From positions 5,724,001 through 5,788,000 of the forward strand of contig NZ_CP019431.1 of NCBI RefSeq assembly GCF_009866765.1: DNA of 64,000 nucleotides, given 5' to 3'. Below are positions 45,294-54,392 of this stretch, in pieces (positions within the stretch are counted from its first letter, which is position 1; the number at the start of each line of letters is the position of its first letter). The DNA is from Pseudomonas sp. S35 (GTDB lineage: Bacteria > Pseudomonadota > Gammaproteobacteria > Pseudomonadales > Pseudomonadaceae). Both the position numbers and the translations under genes were made by a program. Below the pieces are notes generated by a model. That model was not told the DNA's origin, did not search any database, and saw only the letters and a program-made list of their open reading frames with translations.

Positions 45294-45770
45294 TTATTTG
45301 AGCAGCAACGCGCCTTCGATCGGCACGTAGCGGCTGGCAGCACGTATCAATGAATTGGCGGTCAGCCCCGGCACGCCGTAGGCCACGGCTTGAACCCCAT
45401 GCTTTTGGATGATGCGCTCGAGCAGCATGTCGAAGTCGCCGTCACCGGAGGCCAGCACCACTTCGTCGACGTGGTCGGCGGCGTCCATGATGTCGAGGGT
45501 AATGCCCACGTCCCAGTCGCCCTTGGCCGAGCCGTCGCTGCGTTGGATGTACGGCTTGAGTTTCACCGTAAAGCCCAGGTTGCGCAGGATCTGCTGGAAT
45601 TGCTGCTGCTTGCTGTCGCCACGGTCGATGGCATAGGCGTACGCCTCGACGATCTGCCCGCGGGAGCTGATGTCGGCCCACAGGGCGGCGTAGTTAAAGT
45701 GGCAGCCATACGCCTGGCGGACGGTGTAATAGAGGTTTTGTACATCGGCGAACACTGCAATTTTCTTCAC
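45294..45770 (-). CDS. NYN-domain protein (LabA/DUF88 family)
   Basis: 158 aa starting at GTG 45770 with GAGGAAG upstream. PIN-like NYN nuclease fold: IAVFADVQNLYYTV with the first acidic residue, DWDVGITLDIMDAADHVDEVVLASGDGDFDMLLERI with the remaining acidic cluster. Predicted metal-dependent RNase. Probably co-transcribed with the DnaQ-like exonuclease, making a nuclease pair. Confidence 0.9.
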   Translation of the reverse strand: MKKIAVFADVQNLYYTVRQAYGCHFNYAALWADISSRGQIVEAYAYAIDRGDSKQQQFQQILRNLGFTVKLKPYIQRSDGSAKGDWDVGITLDIMDAADHVDEVVLASGDGDFDMLLERIIQKHGVQAVAYGVPGLTANSLIRAASRYVPIEGALLLK

Positions 45771-45887
45771 CGCACTTCCTCATGACAGCCAGGCGCCTGG
45801 GCCCGGAAAGGGTGCCAGTATGCCAGCCGCGAGAACGTTTCCGTGAAAAATCAGACAGGGGCGCCGCAGCGCCCCGGACCGGGTGTG

Positions 45888-46631
45888 TCAGACGAAGGAG
45901 TCGTCGTCGCCAAAGGAAGAGGAATCGTCGGAATAATCGCTGTCGGCGAAACTGTCCGAGGTGTTAGCGCCCCAACTGTCATTGCCGGCGAACTTCTGGT
46001 CGTCGTTGCCCCAGCCGCCTTGACCGCTGGCGGGTGCCGGTTGTTCGATGATTTCTTCGACCACCTGCGGCTGTTGGTTGTGATGGAACAGGCTGCTGAT
46101 GCCTTCGGCCAGCAACACACCACCGGCCACGCCGGCGGCGGTTTTCATCGCGCCGCCGAGAAAGCCGCTGCCCATTGGCGCGGCAGCGGCCGGCTGTTGG
46201 GGCTGTTGATAGTTTTGCTGCGGCGCGGGCTGGCCGCCGAACGAAGGCCGCGTCGGTTCACGCCAGCCGCCGCCCGCATTGCCCGGAGCGCTCGGCGCCG
46301 GTTGCGCATCACGGGAACCGCCGCCGCCAAAGATGCTCGACAAGAAACCACCGCCGCTCGGCGCCGCCGGTTGCGCGGATTTGGCCCGTTGCAGTTCGTC
46401 CTGCAATTGCTGGATCTGCTGCGCCTGCTGTTTGTTCTGCGCGTCGAGACTCTTGAGTGCGTGTTCCTGCACCAGGATCGACTGGGTCATGTAGTACCCG
46501 GCTGCCGGTTGGCGAGTCATGTGCTCCTTGATCCGCGCTTCGGCCTGGGCGTCGCGGGGGGCTGAGTCCGTTTCGGCTTGTTGCAACCGTGAAAACAGTC
46601 CATCGATCAGGGTTTGCTCTTCGCTGTTCAT
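45888..46631 (-). CDS. DUF2076 domain protein
   Basis: 247 aa. N-terminus MNSEEQTLIDGLFSRLQQAE, a coiled coil (LVQEHALKSLDAQNKQQAQQIQQLQDELQRA), a Gly/Pro/Gln-rich low-complexity middle, a hydrophobic GFLGGAMKTAAGVAGGVLLAEGISSLF segment, and a strongly acidic Ser/Asp C-terminus. This architecture is DUF2076. No role is established; the hydrophobic segment suggests membrane or envelope association. Confidence 0.88.
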   Translation of the reverse strand: MNSEEQTLIDGLFSRLQQAETDSAPRDAQAEARIKEHMTRQPAAGYYMTQSILVQEHALKSLDAQNKQQAQQIQQLQDELQRAKSAQPAAPSGGGFLSSIFGGGGSRDAQPAPSAPGNAGGGWREPTRPSFGGQPAPQQNYQQPQQPAAAAPMGSGFLGGAMKTAAGVAGGVLLAEGISSLFHHNQQPQVVEEIIEQPAPASGQGGWGNDDQKFAGNDSWGANTSDSFADSDYSDDSSSFGDDDSFV

Positions 46632-46802
46632 GGCGACCTCGTTAGATTGCCGGTAGAAATTCTGGTCCCGCCTGTGGTCAGGTCAGGTGCCTTCCAGTTA
46701 TGGGGGTGTTACGAGTTGTTTCAATAGTCTTTACTCAAGGTTTACGTTTGTGCCCCTCTGACCGTGATCGGTTAAAGTGTCGCCCTTGTTTCCAGGCCTG
46801 CG

Positions 46803-47471
46803 ATGAACCTGATGAATCCGTTAGACGTATTGCGCGACTCCCTCCGTTTTACCCGCAGCAACCTGGGCGCCATCGTCCAGTTGTGCCTGCCGTTGGTGAT
46901 TCTTGAAGCCTTGCTGCAACAGATACTGGACCACACGTTGGGCGCGGATGCGTTTCCCGGCTACAGCGTGGTGGTGGGGTTATTGGTGTACCCGCTGTAC
47001 ACCGGCGCGCTGATTCTGTTCCTCGACGCGCGCACCCGTGGCGAGTCGCCGCGCACCAAGGATGTGTGGGCGATGGCGCTGACGCTGTGGCCGCGTTTTG
47101 CGCTGCTCACGGCCATGAGCACGCTGCTGATCCTGCTGGGCCTGTCGCTGTATTTCCTGCCGGGCCTGTGGCTGATGGTGGTGCTGGCCTTCGCCGAGTA
47201 CCTGCTGGTACTGCGCGGCATGCCGGCACTGGAGGCGATGAAGGAAAGTTTTCGCCTGACCCGTGGGCATTTCTGGCGGATCCTGGTGTGCCTGCTGTGC
47301 GTCATGACCCCGCTGTGGCTGCTCAAAGGCGCCAGCGTGGCGGCGTATCCCAACCCGGCGCCGCTGCTGGGGTTGGTGATGGACAGTGCCCACAGCTTCC
47401 TGCAACTGTTCACCAGCGTGGTGCTGTTCCGTTTATTCATGCTGATCGGTGGCGATGCCGACGCGCGGTGA
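46803..47471 (+). CDS. YciC-family inner membrane protein
   Basis: 222 aa, about five or six membrane helices: PLDVLRDSLRFTRSNLGAIVQLCLPLVIL at the start, FALLTAMSTLLILLGLSLYFLPGLWLMVVLAFAEYLLVLRGMPALEAMKESFRLTRGHFWRILV in the middle. The repeated S/RxRFTRxx motif before hydrophobic stretches is typical of YciC/UPF0259. Function unknown. The next gene follows after 40 bases. Confidence 0.88.
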   Translation: MNLMNPLDVLRDSLRFTRSNLGAIVQLCLPLVILEALLQQILDHTLGADAFPGYSVVVGLLVYPLYTGALILFLDARTRGESPRTKDVWAMALTLWPRFALLTAMSTLLILLGLSLYFLPGLWLMVVLAFAEYLLVLRGMPALEAMKESFRLTRGHFWRILVCLLCVMTPLWLLKGASVAAYPNPAPLLGLVMDSAHSFLQLFTSVVLFRLFMLIGGDADAR

Positions 47472-47511
47472 TATGCTCCGTGCCATTCCTGAAACGCTAT
47501 AAGCCGAGCCG

Positions 47512-48600
47512 ATGACCCGTTTATTGCGCATCACCTTGCTGGGCCTGCTTGTCATCGCAGGCCTGCTCACTGCCCTGATCTACAGCCTGACCTGGCGCCC
47601 TGCCGCCAAGGAAACCCTGCCGGTGAGCTGCGTCGCGCCCCGTGCGCCGACCCTGTTGCCTGGGCAGGCACTCAAGGTGATGACCTGGAACGTGCAATAC
47701 CTGGCCGGCAAGAACTATGTGTTCTGGTACGACACGCCCGACGGCAGTGGCCCGGACGAACGCCCCACCGTACAAGACATGGCCGTGAGCCTGGACGAAG
47801 TGGCGCGGGTGATCCGCGATGAACAGCCCGACATCCTGCTGTTGCAGGAACTCGACGAAAACGCCAAGCCCTCCCACTACCAGGACCAATTCGCCCTGCT
47901 GCAGGAGCGCCTGGTGGACCTCTACCCCTGCAGCGCCCAGGCATTCGACTGGAAAGCCGACTTCGTGCCCGACCTGCATATCTTCGGCAGCGTCGGCCGC
48001 AAACTCGCGACCCTCAGCCGCTACCAGATCGAACACGCCGAACGCCTGCAATTGCCGGCACCGGACGCCAACATCATCCGCCGCCAATTCCAGCCCAAGC
48101 CGGCGTTGCTGCTGACCTACCTGCCGTTGAGCGATGGCGGCCAACTGGCCGTGCTCAACACCCGCCTGGACGACGACGCCCCCGGACGCAGTGCCGTGCA
48201 GGAGCAAGTGCAAGCCACCGTGAAGTTGCTGGACAAGTTCGAAGGCCGTGGCACCCCGTGGCTGATCGGCGGGGATTTCAACTTGCTACCGCTGGGGCAA
48301 TTCCTGCGTTTGGATGCCGGTAAGCGTGGGCAGTATTCGCCGGACAGCGAACTGCATTTGTTGTGGGACAAATACCCGATGATCCCGAGCAACAGCCAAT
48401 CCAGCGGGATAAACCGTGAGAAGTGGCTGACGTACTTCCCCAATGATCCAAGCCTGGACGGGCCGGATCGCACGGTGGATTACCTGTTCTATAGCCCGCG
48501 GATCAAGCGGGTGGAGGCAAAGGTGCGGCAGGAGGATACATTGCGTATCTCCAACCATTTGCCGGTGATTGCACGCTTCCTATTGCCTGCCGCGCAATAA
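47512..48600 (+). CDS. Endonuclease/exonuclease/phosphatase-family protein
   Basis: 362 aa. N-terminal membrane anchor (LLRITLLGLLVIAGLLTALIYSL), then the EEP fold with KVMTWNVQYLAGK (Asn), ILLLQELDEN (Glu metal ligand), LIGGDFNLLPLGQFLR (Asp/Asn) and the terminal SNHLPVIARF (His). Likely a periplasm-facing phosphodiesterase such as a phospholipase or sphingomyelinase-like enzyme rather than a DNA nuclease (inference from the anchor). Confidence 0.87.
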   Translation: MTRLLRITLLGLLVIAGLLTALIYSLTWRPAAKETLPVSCVAPRAPTLLPGQALKVMTWNVQYLAGKNYVFWYDTPDGSGPDERPTVQDMAVSLDEVARVIRDEQPDILLLQELDENAKPSHYQDQFALLQERLVDLYPCSAQAFDWKADFVPDLHIFGSVGRKLATLSRYQIEHAERLQLPAPDANIIRRQFQPKPALLLTYLPLSDGGQLAVLNTRLDDDAPGRSAVQEQVQATVKLLDKFEGRGTPWLIGGDFNLLPLGQFLRLDAGKRGQYSPDSELHLLWDKYPMIPSNSQSSGINREKWLTYFPNDPSLDGPDRTVDYLFYSPRIKRVEAKVRQEDTLRISNHLPVIARFLLPAAQ

Positions 48601-48637
48601 CCCACACCACCGCTCCCACATTTAACCTCTGTCGCGG

Positions 48638-51145
48638 CTACTTGCGCGGTTTTATCCGGGCAGTCGGCTCTGCGATCAACGGATCGTCCGGCCAATAATG
48701 CTTCGGATACCGCCCCTTCAAATCCTTCTTCACCTCGGCATACGTACTGCGCCAGAAGTTCGCCAGGTCCTGCGTCACCTGCACCGGCCGCCGCGCCGGG
48801 GACAAGAGATGCAACTTCACCACTTGGCGCCCACCGGCGATGCGTGGCGTATCCGCCAGCCCGAACAGTTCCTGCAAGCGCACCGCCAGAATCGGCGGCT
48901 GTTCGCTGTAGTCCAAACGCACCGACGAGCCCGATGGCACCTTCACATGCTGCGGCGCCAATTCGTCCAGGCGCTGGGGCAGCGGCCAGGGCAGCAGGTT
49001 GTGCAGGAAGCTGGAAATATCCAGGTGGGCAAAATGGCTCAGGCGCGAGACTTTGCCCAGGTAAGGCATCAGCCAGTGCTCCAGGCCGGCGAGCAAGGCC
49101 TTGTCGCTGATGTCGGGCCATTCGCTGGTTTTGCCGGTGTCCAACTGGCGCAGTAGCATCACACGGGCCTGCCATTGGCGCAGCTCGGGCGTCCACGGCA
49201 GCAGCTCCAGGCCTTTGCGCCGCACCAGGTTGACCAGCGCCTGGCTACGTGCATTTTCGTCAAGACCGGTGAGGGGCTCGCGGCTGAGCACCAGTTCGCC
49301 GACTTTGCGCTGGCGTTCGGCGCGCAACACGCCTTCGCGCTCGTCCCAGTCCAGTTGGTCGACGTTGCGCACTTGCTCGGCGAGCACCGTGTCGAACAAC
49401 CCCGGATCAAAATCCGCCGCCAGGTAGATGCGCTCTTCGCGCTGGCCCTGGCGGCTGCCCAGGTCGGCGATGACCAGCCAGGCTTGTTTCATCAAGCTGT
49501 CGGCTTCGGCGAACAGCGCCGCGCGGCCATTGGCCAGGCGGTATTCGGCGCCACCGGGGCGCCGTTGCTGGGCGACGCGGTCCGGGTATGCCAGGGCCAG
49601 CAAGGCGCCGAGCCAACGTGGATGCTCGGGATCGGCCACCGGTTGCGTGGCCTTGCCTCGCAAATACCCGCGATATTGCCGCGCCAATTGCCTGGCCCGC
49701 TGCACGCCGCCTTGGGTGCCCCGCGCCCGTTCTTCGCCGGACAGCAACGCCAGACGACTGTGCAAATCCGCGCCGCCGCCGCGCAAGATATCGCGCTCAC
49801 CCAACAGGGCGGCGACATCACACGCGGTGGCCGCCAGCCCCAGGTCCTGCCCACGCAGCAGCAAGTGGGCGATGCGCGGGTGGGCCGGCAGTTCGGCCAT
49901 TTGCTGACCATGGGCGGTCAGTGTGTCTTCATTCAATGCGCCGAGGCGTTGCAACAAATCCTGGGCTTGGGCATAGGCGGCGGTCGGCGGCACATCCAGC
50001 CATACCAGTTGCGTCGGCGTGACGCCCCAGCGCGCCAGTTGCAAGGCCAAACCGGCCAGGTCCGCCGCGAGGATTTCCGCACTGCCATACGCGGCCAGGC
50101 CTTCATGCTGGTCCTCGGACCACAACCGATAACATACCCCCGGCTCCAGGCGCCCTGCCCGGCCAGCGCGCTGGGTGGCGCTGGCGCGGGAGATACGCTG
50201 GGTGTCGAGGCGGGTCATGCCGCTGCCGGGGTCGAAACGCGGCACCCGCGCCAACCCGGCGTCGATCACCACGCGCACGCCGTTGATGGTCAGGCTAGTC
50301 TCGGCAATGTTGGTGGCCAGTACGATTTTGCGTTTACCTGCGGGTGCCGGGTCGATGGCGGCGCGCTGGGCGTTCAAGTCCAACTCGCCATGCAGCGGGC
50401 ACAACAGCACATCCGGGCGATCACCCAGCGCGTCGGCCAGTTGCTGGTGGACCCGGCGAATCTCGGCCTGCCCCGGCAGAAACACCAGCACGCTGCCGGT
50501 CTCGTCATGCACCGCTTCGAGGACGGTCTGCACCACCCGCGGCTCGATAAATTCGCCAGCCTGGTACGGCCGGCCCCAGCGCATCTGCACCGGGAACATG
50601 CGCCCCTCACTGCGCAGGATCGGCGCGTCATCCAGCAGGCTGGCCAGGCGCTCACCTTCCAGGGTCGCGGACATCAGCAGGATCTTCAGCGGTTGCTCGT
50701 CGCGAAACAGCTCGCGGCCGTTGAGGCTCAAGGCCAGCGCCAGGTCGGCGTCGAGGCTGCGTTCGTGGAACTCGTCAAAGATCAGCAGGCCTACGCCGTC
50801 CAGCGCCGGGTCGTCCTGCAGGCGGCGGGTGAGGATGCCTTCGGTGACCACTTCGATGCGCGTGTTGGGGCCGACTTTGCTGTCGAGGCGGATGCGGTAA
50901 CCGACGGTTTCGCCGACCTTTTCACCCAGCTCGCTGGCCAGGCGTTCGGCGGCGGCACGAGCGGCCAGCCGCCGGGGTTCGAGCATCAGGATGGTCTGCC
51001 CGGCCAGCCAGGACTCATTGAGCAGTGCAAGGGGGACACGTGTGGTTTTACCCGCCCCTGGTGGCGCTTCAAGCACGGCGTTATCACGGGTATTCAGAGC
51101 ATCGCGCAGAGCTGGCAAAACGGAATCTATGGGCAACGAGTTCAT
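48638..51145 (-). CDS. hrpB: ATP-dependent helicase HrpB
   Basis: 835 aa from the ATG at 51145 (MNSLPIDSVLPALRDAL). DEAH-type motifs: VLEAPPGAGKTTRVPLALL, LLIFDEFHERSLD, LLMSATL and SATQRAGRAGRLEPGVCYRLWS. The long C-terminal HrpB domain is present (HWLMPYLGKVSRLSHFAHLDISSFLHNLL and YPKHYWPDDPLIAEPT at the end). A bacterial RNA/DNA helicase with a minor role in processing. Confidence 0.96.
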   Translation of the reverse strand: MNSLPIDSVLPALRDALNTRDNAVLEAPPGAGKTTRVPLALLNESWLAGQTILMLEPRRLAARAAAERLASELGEKVGETVGYRIRLDSKVGPNTRIEVVTEGILTRRLQDDPALDGVGLLIFDEFHERSLDADLALALSLNGRELFRDEQPLKILLMSATLEGERLASLLDDAPILRSEGRMFPVQMRWGRPYQAGEFIEPRVVQTVLEAVHDETGSVLVFLPGQAEIRRVHQQLADALGDRPDVLLCPLHGELDLNAQRAAIDPAPAGKRKIVLATNIAETSLTINGVRVVIDAGLARVPRFDPGSGMTRLDTQRISRASATQRAGRAGRLEPGVCYRLWSEDQHEGLAAYGSAEILAADLAGLALQLARWGVTPTQLVWLDVPPTAAYAQAQDLLQRLGALNEDTLTAHGQQMAELPAHPRIAHLLLRGQDLGLAATACDVAALLGERDILRGGGADLHSRLALLSGEERARGTQGGVQRARQLARQYRGYLRGKATQPVADPEHPRWLGALLALAYPDRVAQQRRPGGAEYRLANGRAALFAEADSLMKQAWLVIADLGSRQGQREERIYLAADFDPGLFDTVLAEQVRNVDQLDWDEREGVLRAERQRKVGELVLSREPLTGLDENARSQALVNLVRRKGLELLPWTPELRQWQARVMLLRQLDTGKTSEWPDISDKALLAGLEHWLMPYLGKVSRLSHFAHLDISSFLHNLLPWPLPQRLDELAPQHVKVPSGSSVRLDYSEQPPILAVRLQELFGLADTPRIAGGRQVVKLHLLSPARRPVQVTQDLANFWRSTYAEVKKDLKGRYPKHYWPDDPLIAEPTARIKPRK

Positions 51146-51201
51146 GACGACTCCAAGGCTGGTCGCGGATTGTAACGGCGAACCAGCCTTGTTCCACAAC
51201 C

Positions 51202-51783
51202 TTAACCCGATGCGATCAAGGCCTCGGGTGCCCCTGTAATGCCAGTCACCGGCTGGTGGATGTGCATGAACAGCGCCACAACGTCCCTGACATGCTGGCG
51301 GGCCTCTTCACCGGCCATCGGTGCGCAAAAACCAATCAGAACACGAAAATACTCCCCGCCTTTCAGCAGACAAAAAAAGCACTCGGCGGCCTTCTGCGGG
51401 TCGTCAACGCGTAATCGTCCAGTGAGTGCGGCAAGTGCCAGTAGACGGCTCATTTCATTGAGCATGTGCTGCGCGCCCGCTTCATAAAACATTCGGGCAA
51501 GCCTGGGCTCCTGGGTCGCCATGGACACCACGATGCGTTGCAACTGCACCGCTTCGCGGCTGCTGATCAGTTCGTGATAATGCCCGCCGATTTTCAGCAA
51601 GACGCTTTCAATGCTCGCTTGCGGGGAAAACTCGAATAATCGCTCAGGCAACTGATCTTCGCACTTGGCGGTGATTGCCGCAGAGAACAGCGTCGCCTTG
51701 TCACAGTAGTGGCTGTAGACCGTCAATTTGGACACACCTGCCTCGGCAGCAATGGCGTCCATGCTGCTGCCTTCAAAACTCAT
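51202..51783 (-). pseudogene. TetR-family regulator lacking its N-terminal helix
   Basis: The frame gives 193 aa from the ATG at 51783, starting MSFEGSSMDAIAAEAGVSKLTVYSHYCDKATLF. A TetR DNA-binding domain normally has a first helix of 20-25 residues before this point; it is missing, and the DNA there now encodes the lyase C-terminus (11-base overlap). Helices 2-3 and the ligand domain remain (AVQLQRIVVSMATQEPRLARMF). It is translationally coupled to the lyase, so a protein may still be made, but normal DNA binding is doubtful. Could be a decayed resident gene or a repurposed one. Confidence 0.7.
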
Positions 51784-52972
51784 GCGTCTCGGACAGGGCC
51801 GCGCGAATGCTCGTTGCGGCCGATTCGATGGCATGATCGTCCTTGCCCAAAATGGGCACGGCAAAACGGATCACCGCTTCGCCCGTCTCTGGCGAGGCGC
51901 CCGGGTTGAGCGCGCCTCTGATGCCATATTTCACGTACAGATGATTCAAGAAGGCGCGGTGTGGGTGGTGGTGGTGCGCGATGTGGCTGGAGACTGCCGA
52001 TGCCTTCAGGAACACCGCATGAGCACAGCCCGGCGTGGATACCTCGCAATGCGGCTCCAACATGGCCTGAAACCGCTCTACCCGCTGCGCCCGCTCGACA
52101 ATCCGCTCAACCAACGCTGGCGCATTCGCCATCGCTGCGGCCAACCGGTGCTTGGCAGCGGCATCGAGGCCGGTACCGAAAAGCAGGGCCTGGTCCCTGC
52201 ATTGCTCGAATACCTGGCGATTGCGCAGGGCCAGAACACCACCAATGGTTACCGGGAATTCTTTGCTCGCGCTCAGCCAGATCCCGTCCACCAACGCACA
52301 CAGTTCAAGCACAATGGCCGCAATGCTGTTGGCGCCCTCTGCGCGATTACGCTGCTGAATCAGGTAGGCGTTGCTGAAGATCCGAGTGGCATCAAGATAG
52401 ATCGCAATGCCATGGCGCTCAGCCACTGACCGCACCGCGCGCAGGTTTTCAATAGACAGCGGGTGCCCGCCAATCGCGTTGGTACAGGCCTCCAACATCA
52501 GGTAGGGAACCCTGGCACGGCCGCTGCTTTCCAGGAATCGCGCCAAGGCTGCGGTATCGATGCCCCCAAGGAACAGATGTTCTGAGGCTTCCGATCGCGC
52601 AGATAGCATGGGCATGGAGACGGCTCCGTTTCGCGCCAGGTGCACGGCCGCGGTCGGAAACGGCAGGCTGCCCGGCACACAATCACCTGGCGCAACCAGC
52701 ACATTGCTGAGTATCGCTTCCGCCAGCCGCCCCTGTGCAACGGGAATCGCCAGGGGCATCTCAAACAACTGCGCAATGCACTTCGACAACCAAAGGTCGG
52801 TGTGCTCATCGGCATCACCGCCCGGGGCAAACGCGAGGCCCACGGCATTCATCAGGCTGTCGGTTTGATAATCGTCAACCACGCAGCCAGCCGGTACCAG
52901 ATCCAGGTTGAAGCCGGCCTGCGCGAGGGCGTCGCGGCGTGCTGTGACAGAACCTGCACCGACGGCACTCAT
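51773..52972 (-). CDS. Beta-eliminating lyase, tryptophanase/tyrosine phenol-lyase-like (PLP)
   Basis: 399 aa; tryptophanases and tyrosine phenol-lyases have about 455-475, so it is short at the C-terminus. Matching blocks: IPVAQGRLAEAIL, NAIGGHPLSIENLRAVRSVAERHGI, the PLP-ring Asp in IYLDATRIFSNAYLI, the Schiff-base Lys in WLSASKEFPVTIGG, GCAHAVF and the carboxylate-binding Arg region AVIRFAV. It should split a beta-substituted amino acid, releasing ammonia, pyruvate and a leaving group. Neither Trp nor Tyr as substrate is assured. The start overlaps thiF by four bases and the stop overlaps the tetR remnant by 11. Confidence 0.85.
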   Translation of the reverse strand: MSAVGAGSVTARRDALAQAGFNLDLVPAGCVVDDYQTDSLMNAVGLAFAPGGDADEHTDLWLSKCIAQLFEMPLAIPVAQGRLAEAILSNVLVAPGDCVPGSLPFPTAAVHLARNGAVSMPMLSARSEASEHLFLGGIDTAALARFLESSGRARVPYLMLEACTNAIGGHPLSIENLRAVRSVAERHGIAIYLDATRIFSNAYLIQQRNRAEGANSIAAIVLELCALVDGIWLSASKEFPVTIGGVLALRNRQVFEQCRDQALLFGTGLDAAAKHRLAAAMANAPALVERIVERAQRVERFQAMLEPHCEVSTPGCAHAVFLKASAVSSHIAHHHHPHRAFLNHLYVKYGIRGALNPGASPETGEAVIRFAVPILGKDDHAIESAATSIRAALSETHEF

Positions 52973-53784
52973 GCGCTGGCGTCCAGGGCAGAAATATCAA
53001 CGACCTTGTAATTCATCCGGTTCAGGTCGAAAAACATCACGTTCGGCAGCACGATGGGGGCCCGGAAACCTGGGGCGGTTCCGTGCAGCAGGTGGTTCAC
53101 ACATTCAGTGGCCAGCAACGACGTCGCAATCAGCGGCCCTACGGCAACGGTGGGCACCTTGCCGATATCCAGGCTTTTCACGATAGCCCGCATATGCTCC
53201 GGCACGAAGATCTCATCAAACATCGGCGGCAATGTGCCCTGTTCCTTGGCCGCCTTGAGTGTCTGGAGCCAGTAATCCATAGCCAGGCCCTGTGGCGAGG
53301 AGCACAGCGCAAAACAACCGAACCCCATGATGGGACCGACGACGCTGAAAATACCCAACTGCCGAGCTTTACGGTGCAGCGACTCGCGCAACGAGTGGGG
53401 AACATTGGCGTCCAGGCAGTCAACCATGATGTCGGCGCCGGACAGGAATTCAGCCTGGTTATGGTCGGTAACGCCTTCGACGTAAATTTCGACTTTGGCA
53501 AGCGGGTTCAGATCGAGGATGAGCTCTCGGTAGACCAAGGCTTTGTTACGCCCCATCGAACTTCCGGTCGCGGCCCACTGACGGTTCATGTCCGGTGGGT
53601 CGAAAATACCGGGGTCGGCGAGCCTGAAGGTCTCCACGCCCATGCGGCAGAGCGTCAATGCCATGGCTCCCCCCACCCCGCCGCAGCCGGCGATCACCAC
53701 ACTGCAGCCCGCGAGCTTTTCAATGCCTGCTTCGGTCAGCAACGGCATCGACCTGTTCAACATCTCGTCTTTGCTCACGCTCAT
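52969..53784 (-). CDS. ThiF/MoeB-like E1 adenylating enzyme
   Basis: 271 aa from the ATG at 53784 (GGGAG upstream). E1-fold markers: nucleotide loop VVIAGCGGVGGAMALTLCRMGV (about 29-50), the Arg finger/Asn-Arg-Gln motif PDMNRQWAA, a Lys after it (RNKALVYRELI) and the Mg-binding Asp in MVDCLDANVPHSLRE. The CxxC zinc pairs of MoeB/ThiF are absent. Such enzymes adenylate a C-terminal or free carboxylate, as in ThiS/MoaD activation, MccB or TcdA. No ubiquitin-like carrier gene is adjacent. First gene of a coupled operon with the lyase. Confidence 0.88.
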   Translation of the reverse strand: MSVSKDEMLNRSMPLLTEAGIEKLAGCSVVIAGCGGVGGAMALTLCRMGVETFRLADPGIFDPPDMNRQWAATGSSMGRNKALVYRELILDLNPLAKVEIYVEGVTDHNQAEFLSGADIMVDCLDANVPHSLRESLHRKARQLGIFSVVGPIMGFGCFALCSSPQGLAMDYWLQTLKAAKEQGTLPPMFDEIFVPEHMRAIVKSLDIGKVPTVAVGPLIATSLLATECVNHLLHGTAPGFRAPIVLPNVMFFDLNRMNYKVVDISALDASA

Positions 53785-53866
53785 GCTCCCTGTTGTTAAT
53801 TGCCATAGAACTCAGAAACATCTGTGCATTGCGCCACCGCCCTAAACAGGCAGCCGCTGCTAATAC

Positions 53867-54160
53867 TTAATAAACATACGACCAACACTGCACGCCTGCG
53901 CTGCGTGAGCACAGCCCATAGTTGAAACACTCCGACGTCCCATGAACAACTGAAACAAACTTGGCAACACCACTAACTAAACTGGCGATACTACAAATAC
54001 AAACAATACTCACGGGTACAACAACAGCACAGAACCGCTCAACACCCGATCAAAAGAATAAACTTAGGAGTTCAGTAACATTAACTAAACCCAGCAGTCC
54101 ATTTAAAAATGCCAAATAGAATGCGACACTTGACAAAACAATAATAACCTTTGAAAACAT
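53867..54160 (-). other. Hydrophobic frame split by one TGA, upstream of thiF
   Basis: Read from an ATG at 54160, 36 codons (MFSKVIIVLSSVAFYLAFLN...) end at a TGA (54050-54052); the same frame continues another 60 codons to TAA at 53867, with a possible GTG start at 54013 giving a 48-aa cysteine-containing piece (C-terminus VQCWSYVY). Both halves resemble membrane helices. No Shine-Dalgarno sequence is evident, and A/C-rich DNA read in reverse gives Val/Leu/Cys by chance. Either a broken small membrane gene, two peptides, or noise. Confidence 0.25.
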
Positions 54161-54176
54161 ATAGTTACGTATCTTT

Positions 54177-54392
54177 ATGTGCATTTATTCCGGACTGAAA
54201 ACGGCAGAAACGCCCTCGCAGCAGCCTAAGCCTTACGACCCATTCGTCAAAAAAACACCCAGCGCTATACGTGCTCGCACGAGAACTCAATCTCTCGGAG
54301 ACTTCATCAAAACAGAACTTTTCAGTATAGAAACAGCTCAACCCATCCTTGGAGAACCCCTGGCTTGCCCAGGAATATCGTTATTCCATTAA
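54177..54392 (+). CDS. Possible small protein, divergent from thiF
   Basis: 71 aa starting MCIYSGLKTAETPSQ, with a Pro/Lys/Arg-rich middle (KPYDPFVKKTPSAIRARTR), a likely helix (SLGDFIKTELFSIE) and the end ACPGISLFH. I recognise no family. Third positions are not GC-biased as in neighbouring genes, and there is no obvious ribosome site. It is of interest only as a possible peptide substrate or companion of the adjacent E1-like enzyme. Confidence 0.3.
   Translation: MCIYSGLKTAETPSQQPKPYDPFVKKTPSAIRARTRTQSLGDFIKTELFSIETAQPILGEPLACPGISLFH

Noticed and set aside
49175..51175. 666-codon frame antisense to hrpB
   Set aside because: A shadow of hrpB third-position bias; hrpB has all helicase motifs in the other frame.
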